Below, one piece after another: positions 34,878 to 43,020 of a stretch of 64,000 nt of DNA; position 1 is the first letter of the stretch; every line of letters begins with the position of its first letter. The stretch is taken from assembly GCA_002309805.1 (NCBI GenBank), contig DBYJ01000028.1, forward strand, positions 35,035 through 99,034. The letters are read 5' to 3'. This DNA is from Bacteroidales bacterium UBA1189 (GTDB lineage: Bacteria; Bacteroidota; Bacteroidia; Bacteroidales; Bacteroidaceae). The translations under genes were made by a program, and so were the position numbers. Below the pieces are notes generated by a model. That model did not search any database. It saw only the letters and a program-made list of their open reading frames with translations, and was not told the DNA's origin.

Positions 34878-36230
34878 TTACTTATATTCTGGAAACTTCC
34901 AGGGCTTGCGGTAGGTGGGTGCGATGAGTTGGTCGGCTTGCTGGTTGTGGAAGGTGTGCTGGGCGTCGTCGTAGGTAAGCACTTGCTTCGTGCGGGCAGC
35001 AATGTTGCCGATATGGGCGTATTTGGCGCAAAGACTGCCGTTTGTGATGGGGCAGGCCATGTCGAAGCGACGTTCCTTGACGCAATTGAGGAAATCGGTA
35101 GTATGGTCTAGGTGCTCGTTGTTAGAGGGCTTCCAGGTTTGAGCCTCCAGACGGTTGTCCTGCGGCAGCACTTCCATTCCTTCGCGATTGACGACGAGGG
35201 TGCCGTTGGTACCCTTGAATTCCAGTCCGTAGTTCTTTCCGTAAGGGCCGGACTCAATAGTCACGTTGCTCCATTGGATATTGAAGCGTTCAAACTCATA
35301 GATGACTTGTAAGGTGTCAAAGGTTTCGGCAAAGTTGTTGGGATAGACGTGGTTGGCGCCTGAGGCCAGCACGCGGAGGGGCATCTCCTTCACATCCATT
35401 CCCCAAAGGGCCATGTCCAGCAGGTGTACGCCCCAATCGGTAAGAAGGCCGCCTCCGTAGTCCCAGAACATACGCCATGAGCCGTGAAAACGACTGGCAT
35501 TGAACTTGCGGTCGGGGGCTGGTCTTAACCATGTCTGGAAGTCCACGCCCTTCGGAACGGGACCATCCTTAGCAGGATGGAGAATTGCCGCATAGGCAAA
35601 ATTGGCCCAGACGTTTACGCGTGCGATGTTACCCAGTTTGCCGCTGTCGATATATTGCTTCATCTGCTGCCACATCTTTGAGCTGCGTTGCTGCTGTCCC
35701 ACCTGCACCACACGGTCGTAGTGCTGGGCGGCTGCTACCATAGCGTCGCATTCCGCGATGCTGTTTGCTGCCGGCTTTTCCACATAGACATCCTTGCCGG
35801 CGGAACAGGCGTCCGTCATGATGAGGCAATGCCAATGGTCAGGAGTACCGATGATGACGACGTCCAAGTCCTTGCGTTCCAGCAGGCGGCGATAGTCGCC
35901 ATAGAGGTCTGGACGATGCCCCCATTTCTTCTCGGCTTCGTCGGCACGATTCGTTAGAATGCTCTGGTCGATGTCGCACAGGCCGATGCAGTTTATTCCT
36001 GGATGGCGCATGATGTCTTCCAAGTCATACCATCCCATGCTTCTGCAGCCGACAAGGGCTACATTCAGTTGGTCTGAAGGGGGAACGACAGAGGTGTGAT
36101 GTGATGCGGAGGAGATGCGGCTTGCTGAGCCTTGATGCTTGCCAAGAACTGTGGTTGGAGCTAAGGTCAGCCCGATGGCGGCAGCTGTGCTGCGCTGGAG
36201 GAACTCTCTTCTTGAAATGGATTTTGGCAT
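34878..36230 (-). CDS. Tat-exported Gfo/Idh/MocA family oxidoreductase
   Basis: A 450-residue NAD(P)-dependent sugar oxidoreductase family member with a twin-arginine signal (ISRREFLQRSTAAAIGLTLA), so it folds with cofactor before export. The Rossmann domain covers about residues 50-180 (LNVALVGCRSMGWYD, CIGLCDIDQ, DVVIIGTPDHWH, and DVYVEKPAAN with the family's EKP lysine). The C-terminal alpha/beta domain follows (DYGGGLLTDWGVHLLDMAL). Periplasmic members of this type include GH109-like glycosidases that use NAD transiently, but the sequence alone does not decide between dehydrogenase and glycosidase. It is convergent with the HU-like gene (44-base gap, no clear terminator) and has its own promoter (36257-36288). 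Confidence 0.88.
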   Translation of the reverse strand: MPKSISRREFLQRSTAAAIGLTLAPTTVLGKHQGSASRISSASHHTSVVPPSDQLNVALVGCRSMGWYDLEDIMRHPGINCIGLCDIDQSILTNRADEAEKKWGHRPDLYGDYRRLLERKDLDVVIIGTPDHWHCLIMTDACSAGKDVYVEKPAANSIAECDAMVAAAQHYDRVVQVGQQQRSSKMWQQMKQYIDSGKLGNIARVNVWANFAYAAILHPAKDGPVPKGVDFQTWLRPAPDRKFNASRFHGSWRMFWDYGGGLLTDWGVHLLDMALWGMDVKEMPLRVLASGANHVYPNNFAETFDTLQVIYEFERFNIQWSNVTIESGPYGKNYGLEFKGTNGTLVVNREGMEVLPQDNRLEAQTWKPSNNEHLDHTTDFLNCVKERRFDMACPITNGSLCAKYAHIGNIAARTKQVLTYDDAQHTFHNQQADQLIAPTYRKPWKFPEYK

Positions 36231-36256
36231 AATGATTGGTTTAGATTGAGGATGTG

Positions 36257-36288
36257 CAAAGATAATGCGTGACGTTCACAATAGCAAG
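36257..36288 (-). promoter_or_regulatory. Promoter of the Gfo/Idh/MocA gene
   Basis: On the minus strand CTTG, 20 bases, TATCTTTG: a perfect -7 box with one mismatch in the -33 box. The predicted leader is about 20 bases. Confidence 0.65.
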
Positions 36289-36295
36289 AGTTTCT

Positions 36296-36339
36296 TTAAA
36301 AAATAAAAAAAGAAAGTGGATGCACGCATGCATCCACTT
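36296..36339 (-). terminator. Rho-independent terminator of the gene at 36363
   Basis: On the minus strand an 11-bp perfect stem (AAGTGGATGCA with TGCATCCACTT around a 4-base loop) is followed by a T-rich tract. It lies 24 bases after the stop of the 1208-aa gene and ahead of the next promoter. Confidence 0.85.
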
Positions 36340-36362
36340 GAAAGAGTGATGTTGAATGTTGA

Positions 36363-39300
36363 TTACTTAACCAAGACTTTACGGACTTCGATGAGGCCGT
36401 CGGCGCGGAGAGTGCGGACGATGTTGACGCCCTTCTGCGGCTCAGCGAGGAGTCGGCCGTCGGTGGTGAAGTACTCGGTACGGACGGGAGCGGCATTGAG
36501 GGCATTGACACGGGTGTCGATACGGTAGTCGCTGTTGTCGCCCAGGGTCTTGAGGGTGAGACGGAATTCGTCAGCGGAGAACCAGGTGCCTGTGTAAGCC
36601 TTGCCAGAGAGCAGGCTGTCGCAGGTGATACCGATGGTCATCACGTGGTCGTTGACAACGATATCGTCAATCTCGCGGATAGCCCAGCCGTAGCCGATGC
36701 CGTCGTGAGCGTTGAAGATGTCGGTCTGAGTGCCATCGGCTACCCAGAGGAGGCTGTCGGCTTCCCAGAGCTCGCCACGCTGGTCTGCGTCGTTGGGGAA
36801 CATGACCCACTTGGTGCTCTCGCCGCTGACGGCGATGGCCATCGTGGAGTCGTTCTTCTCCTTACCATACTTGGCAACGGAGGCGAAGAGGAAGGCGTTC
36901 TCGCCGCTCGAACGGCCGTGGCACTCGAGCTTATAAGTACCGTTGGGGATGTCAGTAAGAATCTGGTAAGCGGTAAAGTTGAGCTTGCCTGCGGTACCGT
37001 TCCAGCTGTCGAGGTAGCGGTTGCCCGTGTCGCCCGTCCAGTACTGGCCCGTGGTGGTGGGCTGGTTGCCCGTGCCGAGGACGATGCTCCAGCCGGTGGG
37101 CGTGCTGTCGTCGATGTTCGGGTTGGCGATGAGGAGGTCGGTAACGTCGGTGTTATCAGCAGCCTTGGTGAGGGCGCTCTTCTTCATGGCGCTGACGGCA
37201 GCCTCGAGGCGGGCCTTCAGGATGTTGACGCTCTCCACGTTGCGGAAGTGGTCTGCCAGCTCAGCCTGGTTGGCTTCAAGAATCTCGTTGACGACGGTGA
37301 CGTACTTCGTCTCGTAGCCGTTCTTGTTGGCGTTGCGGACAAGCGTGGCAACTTCTTCGACATAGGTTGCGTAGGCGCTGTAGGCATCAAGCTTCTTGGT
37401 TATTGCGTCGAGGTCGGTGGATTTGCAGACGGGGTTCTTCAGCTCATAGCCGGCAAATTCAACACCCTTGTTGGCAGCGTCCTTGGCAGCGGTGCTAACG
37501 AAGCTTTCAGCCAATGCAGCAGCTTCAGCAAGCTTGCCTGTACGGAAGGCCTTGGCGGCAGCGGCATAGCCGGCATACTCCTCGTTGACGGGGAGTTGGG
37601 CATCGTAGGCTTCCATGAACTTGTTGTCAGCAGCAAGTGCCTTGGAGGCATCGAACAGGGCTGTGAACTCTGAGTAATCGCCGGGCAGCAGGGCATCGGC
37701 GATTGCCTCACCCTCGTGGAGGGCAATGTGCCAGAACTCAATCATATCCTCCTGCGTGGCGGGGCCGAAATACTTCAGACCGAAGTCGCGGAAAGCGAAC
37801 CAGCTGGTGTCGGCGTGGCCTTTGCCGCGGACGCCGAGCTTCAGCGTGTTGTCGGTTACTATTACGCGTACCTTATTATCTGCATAGAAGCCGGCCTGGA
37901 AGGCTTCGTCGGCGTTCTGACGGACGTTGATGTAGCCGTTCGTACCGTCGGACGAGCAGCCGCACTCAGCGGAGGTGTAGGTGTAGAGCGACATGATGCT
38001 GGTGGCGCTGCCGTTGGCGTAGAGCTTAGCAAGCAGGTTCTCAGCGCCGTTGCGATAAGCCTCGCCACCGTCGTTGGCACCCGTGCGGAAGAAGCCATAG
38101 ACGCTGAACTCATAGAGTCCGTTGGGTACGCCCGTGAGCTCCTGATACATATCCCAATCCATGTTGTAGAACTCAGCCACTTCGTATTCGAAGCCGGGTG
38201 TTGAACCGCTCCAGCCTACGCTACCCGTCCTGATTTCGGGATTGGTGATGAGGAAGGCGTAGTCGGCAGGTTCCTCGTGCGTAGCCTCCTGGCTCAGCAG
38301 ATACTCCTTGCGAGCCTGTTCGATAACGGCAATCATGTCGAGGATGTCCTGATAGGTAGCCTCTTCGTTGCCTCCGTCAATGAGGTTCTGAGCTTGGTTG
38401 TAGGCTTCTTCAGCATCCTTGGCACCCGGATACTCGGTGGTGTTGAGCAGATCAACCAGCGCGTTGGTGGCATCGCGGAGCTCTTGCATCTTAACGAGAG
38501 AGTTCTTGGCCTGACGGAATGCAGCGTCCAGTTTGTCGTACTCGGCATTCATCTCTTCGTCAGAAGCTCCGAGGACGCTCATAGCGTCGAGGCTGGCCTC
38601 TTCAAGAGAGTAGGCGATAGCAGGAAGCAGGTCGTCGAAGTGGTCAGCAAGATACTGGTCAACCTCCTCGCAGAGTGCCTGCAGATAGATGCCGACGTTG
38701 AAACCGGCATACTCCAGCTTAACGTTGTCGATGGCTACGTAAGAGAACTTGCCGTCCTTCTTACCCATCATACCGACGACGATAGAGTCTTCCGTCACAA
38801 CGCCCTTGATGGAGAAGGTTTCGGGATGCGAGTTCTCGTAGGAGGCGTCGCTGCCCGTCATCTCGGCTGTCTTCATGTCCTGCTCGGCACCATTGGCGAA
38901 AATGTAGCAACCCGTTTCCTCGCCCTCTTCGGCCGTATGGCTCATGGCGCATTGGACGGAGAAGATGTAATAGCCCTTGGGCAAGCCCTTCACAGACTGG
39001 CGGATGTAGGTATCAACGCCAGGCAGGCCATTGATTTCAAGCACACGGTCGGTAATTTCCTGGAAGTAGCACTGCACGCGGATGTTTGTACCGCCGTTAA
39101 CAGCGTCGTTGTTACGTTCCCAATCAACCATACCGTTGTCGAAGCGCGGGTTCTTGAGGTAACGGTCGGTGACATCAACCATGTGGTCATCATCAGCGTT
39201 AGCCATACGGTAGTCGAGGATGGCTTCGTTCAGCGTGGCAATCATCTCGTTGAATTCCGTTGCTGTAGCATCAGACTTGTCAGCAAGAGCAGAAGCTTCG

Positions 39301-39989
39301 TCGATGACGTTCTGGAACGCTGCCTTAGCCTCTTCGTCAGGATCGTCAAAGGCGTCCAACCACGTGCCTGCATTTTCAATGAGAGCGAGCAACTCGGTGG
39401 GGTCGGCATCCTGTGACACCTCGGCAAGGATGAAGGCATCGAAGCCGTGAGCACCTCCCAGCCAGCGGGCGCAGAACTGCAGGTAGGCATACTGAGCCTC
39501 GGTGACAATGATGTTCTGTGTCCAGGCGAGGTCAGCATCCTCATGGGCAAACATCAGCGTGAGAGTCTCGTCACCACGCGGCGTGTCAGTCTGGGAGGTG
39601 ACGATGTAGCCTTCCTTCTCCACAGCGCTGGTGTTGCTGATGTTTTTTGTGTAGTAGCTGAAAACGTAGGTCTTGCCCTTCTCGATGGGCCAAGCCATAC
39701 CGATGGAGTTGTTGCTGCCCTTGCCGGCGTTGTCGGTAGGGACAATGAAGGCACCGCCATCGATACCGCCGGAGGTGTTGAGGGTGGTGCTGGAGAGCGC
39801 ACCGCCACCGCCGCCTAACCAGCCGTCGAGGCCGTTGTCAAAACTGGGGTTCTCAATCAGGTTCTCGCCGACAACAGTGTAGCCGTTGCCATTGTACTGG
39901 AAATGATCACCCGTTTTCAGTTGTTCTGTCTGGGCTGAAACCGTCATTGCGGCTACAGCTGCCAGTGCAAAAGTAAAAAACTTCTTCAT
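36363..39989 (-). CDS. Large secreted multidomain protein with carbohydrate-binding-like modules, 1208 aa
   Basis: The signal peptide MKKFFTFALAAVAAMTVSAQ has no lipobox. Beta-sandwich-like modules that open with NPSFDNGLDGW or NPRFDNGMVDW (about residues 45-190, 280-430, 600-770, 965-1150) alternate with helical linkers of FIVAR-like character (about 195-265, 435-590, 790-960). The modules have the look of carbohydrate-binding or galactose-binding folds (GLPKGYYIFSVQCAMS, GVPNGLYEFSVYGFFR, DIPNGTYKLECHGRS). The C-terminus YFTTDGRLLAEPQKGVNIVR followed by a Lys-rich strand resembles a short type IX secretion sorting signal. No catalytic motif is visible. It is co-oriented with the GH128-like gene upstream (71-base gap) and ends at a strong terminator. 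Function unknown; surface polysaccharide binding is the likeliest guess. Confidence 0.75.
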   Translation of the reverse strand: MKKFFTFALAAVAAMTVSAQTEQLKTGDHFQYNGNGYTVVGENLIENPSFDNGLDGWLGGGGGALSSTTLNTSGGIDGGAFIVPTDNAGKGSNNSIGMAWPIEKGKTYVFSYYTKNISNTSAVEKEGYIVTSQTDTPRGDETLTLMFAHEDADLAWTQNIIVTEAQYAYLQFCARWLGGAHGFDAFILAEVSQDADPTELLALIENAGTWLDAFDDPDEEAKAAFQNVIDEASALADKSDATATEFNEMIATLNEAILDYRMANADDDHMVDVTDRYLKNPRFDNGMVDWERNNDAVNGGTNIRVQCYFQEITDRVLEINGLPGVDTYIRQSVKGLPKGYYIFSVQCAMSHTAEEGEETGCYIFANGAEQDMKTAEMTGSDASYENSHPETFSIKGVVTEDSIVVGMMGKKDGKFSYVAIDNVKLEYAGFNVGIYLQALCEEVDQYLADHFDDLLPAIAYSLEEASLDAMSVLGASDEEMNAEYDKLDAAFRQAKNSLVKMQELRDATNALVDLLNTTEYPGAKDAEEAYNQAQNLIDGGNEEATYQDILDMIAVIEQARKEYLLSQEATHEEPADYAFLITNPEIRTGSVGWSGSTPGFEYEVAEFYNMDWDMYQELTGVPNGLYEFSVYGFFRTGANDGGEAYRNGAENLLAKLYANGSATSIMSLYTYTSAECGCSSDGTNGYINVRQNADEAFQAGFYADNKVRVIVTDNTLKLGVRGKGHADTSWFAFRDFGLKYFGPATQEDMIEFWHIALHEGEAIADALLPGDYSEFTALFDASKALAADNKFMEAYDAQLPVNEEYAGYAAAAKAFRTGKLAEAAALAESFVSTAAKDAANKGVEFAGYELKNPVCKSTDLDAITKKLDAYSAYATYVEEVATLVRNANKNGYETKYVTVVNEILEANQAELADHFRNVESVNILKARLEAAVSAMKKSALTKAADNTDVTDLLIANPNIDDSTPTGWSIVLGTGNQPTTTGQYWTGDTGNRYLDSWNGTAGKLNFTAYQILTDIPNGTYKLECHGRSSGENAFLFASVAKYGKEKNDSTMAIAVSGESTKWVMFPNDADQRGELWEADSLLWVADGTQTDIFNAHDGIGYGWAIREIDDIVVNDHVMTIGITCDSLLSGKAYTGTWFSADEFRLTLKTLGDNSDYRIDTRVNALNAAPVRTEYFTTDGRLLAEPQKGVNIVRTLRADGLIEVRKVLVK

Positions 39990-40060
39990 GGGTTTTGTTT
40001 GTTGGTGAATAATAAGTTAATAAATGAATAATAGGGGTTTATCTGCTTTTGAAAACGCTT

Positions 40061-42823
40061 TTAGAAAAATACTTTTTGGGTACGGATGCTGCCGTCGGGA
40101 TAGGTGATGCGGCGAATGTAGAGGCCACCGCTGGAGGGTGCTGCAACACGACGTCCATCAAGGGTGAAAAGACTCTCTCCCCGCTTCCCGAAGGGGAGAG
40201 CCTCCCCTCCCTCATGGGAGGGGTCGGGGGTGGGTCTGTTGATCCCCGTTGCTGTGCCGTCGCTGATAACCATCCAGCCGAAATCCTCGACAGCGCTGCC
40301 GCTGACCTTGGGCTCGCTGCTGTCGATGGTACGGCGGATGCGTATACTCGTTTCAGATAAGGAGGAGTAGCGGGTGATAGCGGCACGGGACTCGTTGGCG
40401 GTCTGCGGCTCGCCCCATAGTAAGGGGTTGACGAGCGAGTCACCGAATTCAACGGAGCGTGCGGTGATGCCGCCCACGGATTCAGGAGCGAGGCCGACAG
40501 TTATAAGCTTGCCGTCCATTAGCTGTCCCTGTCCCTGCTCGATGGCAAGGTAGAGGACGTTTTCGCTGATGAAGGTCTTTTCTGTACGTCCGTATTCACG
40601 GCAAAGGCGGATTTTGAAGCCGTCGTGGGTGACGTCGAACACCTTCCACATGAGCGGGTAGGTGTCACGCGAGGTGAGGACATTGACAAAGACAACGGGT
40701 GTGACGCCTTCGCCAAAGGGCTGGTTGAAATGGATGTATGCTGTGTCGTTGTTGATTTTTCCGTAAGCGTTAGTAGTGTAGGCGCTGTCCATCTGCTCGG
40801 CAGCAATCTGATTCGCCTCGTAGTGAAGTCCGCCCAGCGTGCCGTTCCCGCGTTCAAGAGCAAGGAAGGCTGTGCTCTCCTCGCGGCTCATGGTCTGGTT
40901 TTCTGCTAATGTCCAAGGGAAAAAGTGGTATTGGAAGCCATCTTTCTTAATGGCTTGGAGATGATGGCAGAGCGGGGTGGTTGCGTTGTTAGCTGAGGCC
41001 GGGCCGAGGATAACGGCGGGAAGTTCTTCGAAGGTGATGCCGTAGGAACTGAAACTGGACTCGGTGTTGGCAGCTGTGACGTTACCGAAGCGTACTTTTT
41101 CATCGCCTTCGCCACGGGTGATAGAAACGGTAACCTCGCCTGAGTAACGAGCTGCCTTTGCTCCGATGGGATAAGTGCCGACACGATAGAAGTAAGCGCC
41201 GGAAGCGGAGAGCGTGTCGGTATAAGTGTAGGTGACGCCATTTGCCATGCTCTTGTCCTTGAGCGGGAGCGTGGCGATACGTACGAAACGGCTGGAGCCC
41301 GGAAGTCGGCATTCAACAACTACGGAGTCGGCCATGTCGCCGTTGTTGTCCTGCCATTTCAGGGTGTAGGTGTCCTTGGCTTTCGTGTAGGTGCCGGTAA
41401 GGTTCGTGGGGTTGCTATAGACTACCGTGGGCACTTTCTCGTAGGCTTTGTTATAGCCCAAGCCGGATTGCATGGAGGCGTAGTACTTGCCGAGGATGGA
41501 GAGGGTGCCGTCCTTGTAGATTTTCGAGCAGTCGGCTTCGCTGTTCCAGTAGGCGTAGCGCTCAACGCAGGCAAGTGAGTTGAGATAATCAAGGATAGGT
41601 TTCGTGCCGCTGTAGCATTTCTGCTGATTGGCGTTGGAGAAACTGCCTCGTCCGTCGGGAGCTTCGCCGAAAATGCCGTTGTTGTTCCAGCTGGCGCCCC
41701 ACACCCATTCGCTGATCCAGATGGGACGACGGCCATAGTTGTTGTAGTAGCTTTCGAGGTTCCAGAAACTGCCGGAGGGCCAGTAGCAATGGAGGTCGAG
41801 CAAGTCGCAGCGCCAGCCACGGGCATCAATCTCGCGGATAAATTGCTGGAGATGGTTCCAGCTGCCATCGTGCGAGGTTTCAGAGCAAAGGCGCAGGCCG
41901 GTGCGCATGAGGTTTTGCCAGTTGTTGAGTACGGTTTCGACGTCCTGCGGATGGTCGTCGGCTGAGTTGCCGGGTTCGTTATTGGTCTTCATGTGGCAGG
42001 AGTAGGTGACGCTGCCGCACGAGGCGGGCGAGGGCCAGTCCTCGTAGATGTGGTTGGGGACACATTCGGTGTCGGGCAGCCGGTTTTCGCCTGTGGACCA
42101 GGTGTAGCACCACGAGGCGTTCAGCGCTTCGTTGGCAGCGGCGCGGGTGTCGCTGGCGAGGCCCTTCTTCTGGGCGTTGTACCATTGGAAGACGCGGTAG
42201 GACGAGATGCGGCTGTCCATGTTTGCTGGCAATTCGGCAATCTCGAGGTCCTCCTGGTCGGCAATGAAGCAACGGCTGTAGCCCCAACCACTTGTGCCGA
42301 GAGCGAAGGTAACCATGTAGCCACGCTTCAGGCGGAAGCTGCGGATGCGGTTGTTAAGTTTTGCCGAGGTGAGGGTGTTCATGAAACCTCCGGCGTTCTC
42401 CAATCCGAAGTCATCGACGGATTCGCCTTCGAAGTTGGGCTCGGAATAGACGGTGAGGGGCTTGAAATCCTTGGGATAGGGAAAAACGATAGCCCCCTGG
42501 GCATACATCCTCACTTGGCAGTTGACGTTGTTCTTTGCCGCTTCGCCGTTGATATAGACGTGGCCAAGGTGATTTTTTATGACAAGGCTGGGCTTGATGT
42601 TGCGGAAAATGAGGACGGCGTGCTCCGTGCTGACGATGTTGACGCTTCCCTCTGCTCCAAAAGGCTCCTCGGCATCCGTGATGATGTAATCCACGTCTGT
42701 CATCAATGTGACTTCCTCGCTCACTTGGGTTACGGTGGTCTTGCTGTTCTGCGCAGACGTTCCGGCAGGCAGCAGGAAGAGGAGAAGTAGACCTATGATT
42801 GAATGGAGTAGATATTTACTCAT
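40061..42823 (-). CDS. Secreted GH128-like glycoside hydrolase
   Basis: ATG 42823 gives the signal MSKYLLHSIIGLLLLFLLPA; the longer frame begins with TTG and is not needed. The catalytic barrel lies at about residues 235-460, with MKTNNEPGNS near 285 (candidate acid/base Glu) and RRPIWISEWVWG near 374 (candidate nucleophile Glu), the arrangement of the Asl1-like/GH128 beta-1,3-glucanase group. An N-terminal beta region, a fibronectin-III-like domain (about 465-560) and a second beta region follow. The C-terminus SLFTLDGRRVAAPSSGGLYI resembles a type IX sorting signal. About 23 residues just before that tail (862-884) derive from a double-hairpin element. It has its own promoter, divergent from the GH2 gene. 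Family assignment moderately sure, substrate not. Confidence 0.7.
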   Translation of the reverse strand: MSKYLLHSIIGLLLLFLLPAGTSAQNSKTTVTQVSEEVTLMTDVDYIITDAEEPFGAEGSVNIVSTEHAVLIFRNIKPSLVIKNHLGHVYINGEAAKNNVNCQVRMYAQGAIVFPYPKDFKPLTVYSEPNFEGESVDDFGLENAGGFMNTLTSAKLNNRIRSFRLKRGYMVTFALGTSGWGYSRCFIADQEDLEIAELPANMDSRISSYRVFQWYNAQKKGLASDTRAAANEALNASWCYTWSTGENRLPDTECVPNHIYEDWPSPASCGSVTYSCHMKTNNEPGNSADDHPQDVETVLNNWQNLMRTGLRLCSETSHDGSWNHLQQFIREIDARGWRCDLLDLHCYWPSGSFWNLESYYNNYGRRPIWISEWVWGASWNNNGIFGEAPDGRGSFSNANQQKCYSGTKPILDYLNSLACVERYAYWNSEADCSKIYKDGTLSILGKYYASMQSGLGYNKAYEKVPTVVYSNPTNLTGTYTKAKDTYTLKWQDNNGDMADSVVVECRLPGSSRFVRIATLPLKDKSMANGVTYTYTDTLSASGAYFYRVGTYPIGAKAARYSGEVTVSITRGEGDEKVRFGNVTAANTESSFSSYGITFEELPAVILGPASANNATTPLCHHLQAIKKDGFQYHFFPWTLAENQTMSREESTAFLALERGNGTLGGLHYEANQIAAEQMDSAYTTNAYGKINNDTAYIHFNQPFGEGVTPVVFVNVLTSRDTYPLMWKVFDVTHDGFKIRLCREYGRTEKTFISENVLYLAIEQGQGQLMDGKLITVGLAPESVGGITARSVEFGDSLVNPLLWGEPQTANESRAAITRYSSLSETSIRIRRTIDSSEPKVSGSAVEDFGWMVISDGTATGINRPTPDPSHEGGEALPFGKRGESLFTLDGRRVAAPSSGGLYIRRITYPDGSIRTQKVFF
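40172..40239 (-). repeat. In-frame double-hairpin element, copy 2
   Basis: On the coding strand CCCCTCCC-ATGA-GGGAGGGG is followed by CTCTCCCC-TTCGGGAAGC-GGGGAGAG, preceded by CAGACCCACCCCC. It encodes RPTPDPSHEGGEALPFGKRG and keeps the frame open, placing the insertion between the GH128-like protein body and its C-terminal sorting-like tail. Sequence and frame match copy 3 at 50229-50333 closely. Confidence 0.8.
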
Positions 42824-42870
42824 AGAGGGGCTTTTGCGCGTGTACAATTGTTTATATTAGAAAACGTAGG

Positions 42871-42902
42871 CAAAGATAGAGGGTTTTTCCATGACTGCCA
42901 AA
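42871..42902 (-). promoter_or_regulatory. Promoter of the GH128-like gene
   Basis: On the minus strand TTTG, 20 bases, TATCTTTG. The leader to ATG 42823 would be about 40 bases. It is back to back with the GH2 promoter, the two -33 boxes lying about 50 bases apart. Confidence 0.75.
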
Positions 42903-42949
42903 TTTTTTTCTGAAAATACAATCAAAAAGCCCAAATTCCAAGCGGTATG

Positions 42950-42981
42950 TTTGGAAAAGCAGATTTCTCTTCGTACATTTG
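42950..42981 (+). promoter_or_regulatory. Promoter of the GH2 gene
   Basis: TTTG (42950-42953), 20 bases, TACATTTG (42974-42981). The predicted start near 42988 lies downstream of the TTG at 42979 and so selects ATG 43021 as the start codon. Confidence 0.78.
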
Positions 42982-43020
42982 CACGGCAAAATAGATTCAC
43001 CTTTAAAAATCATTCCGTTT

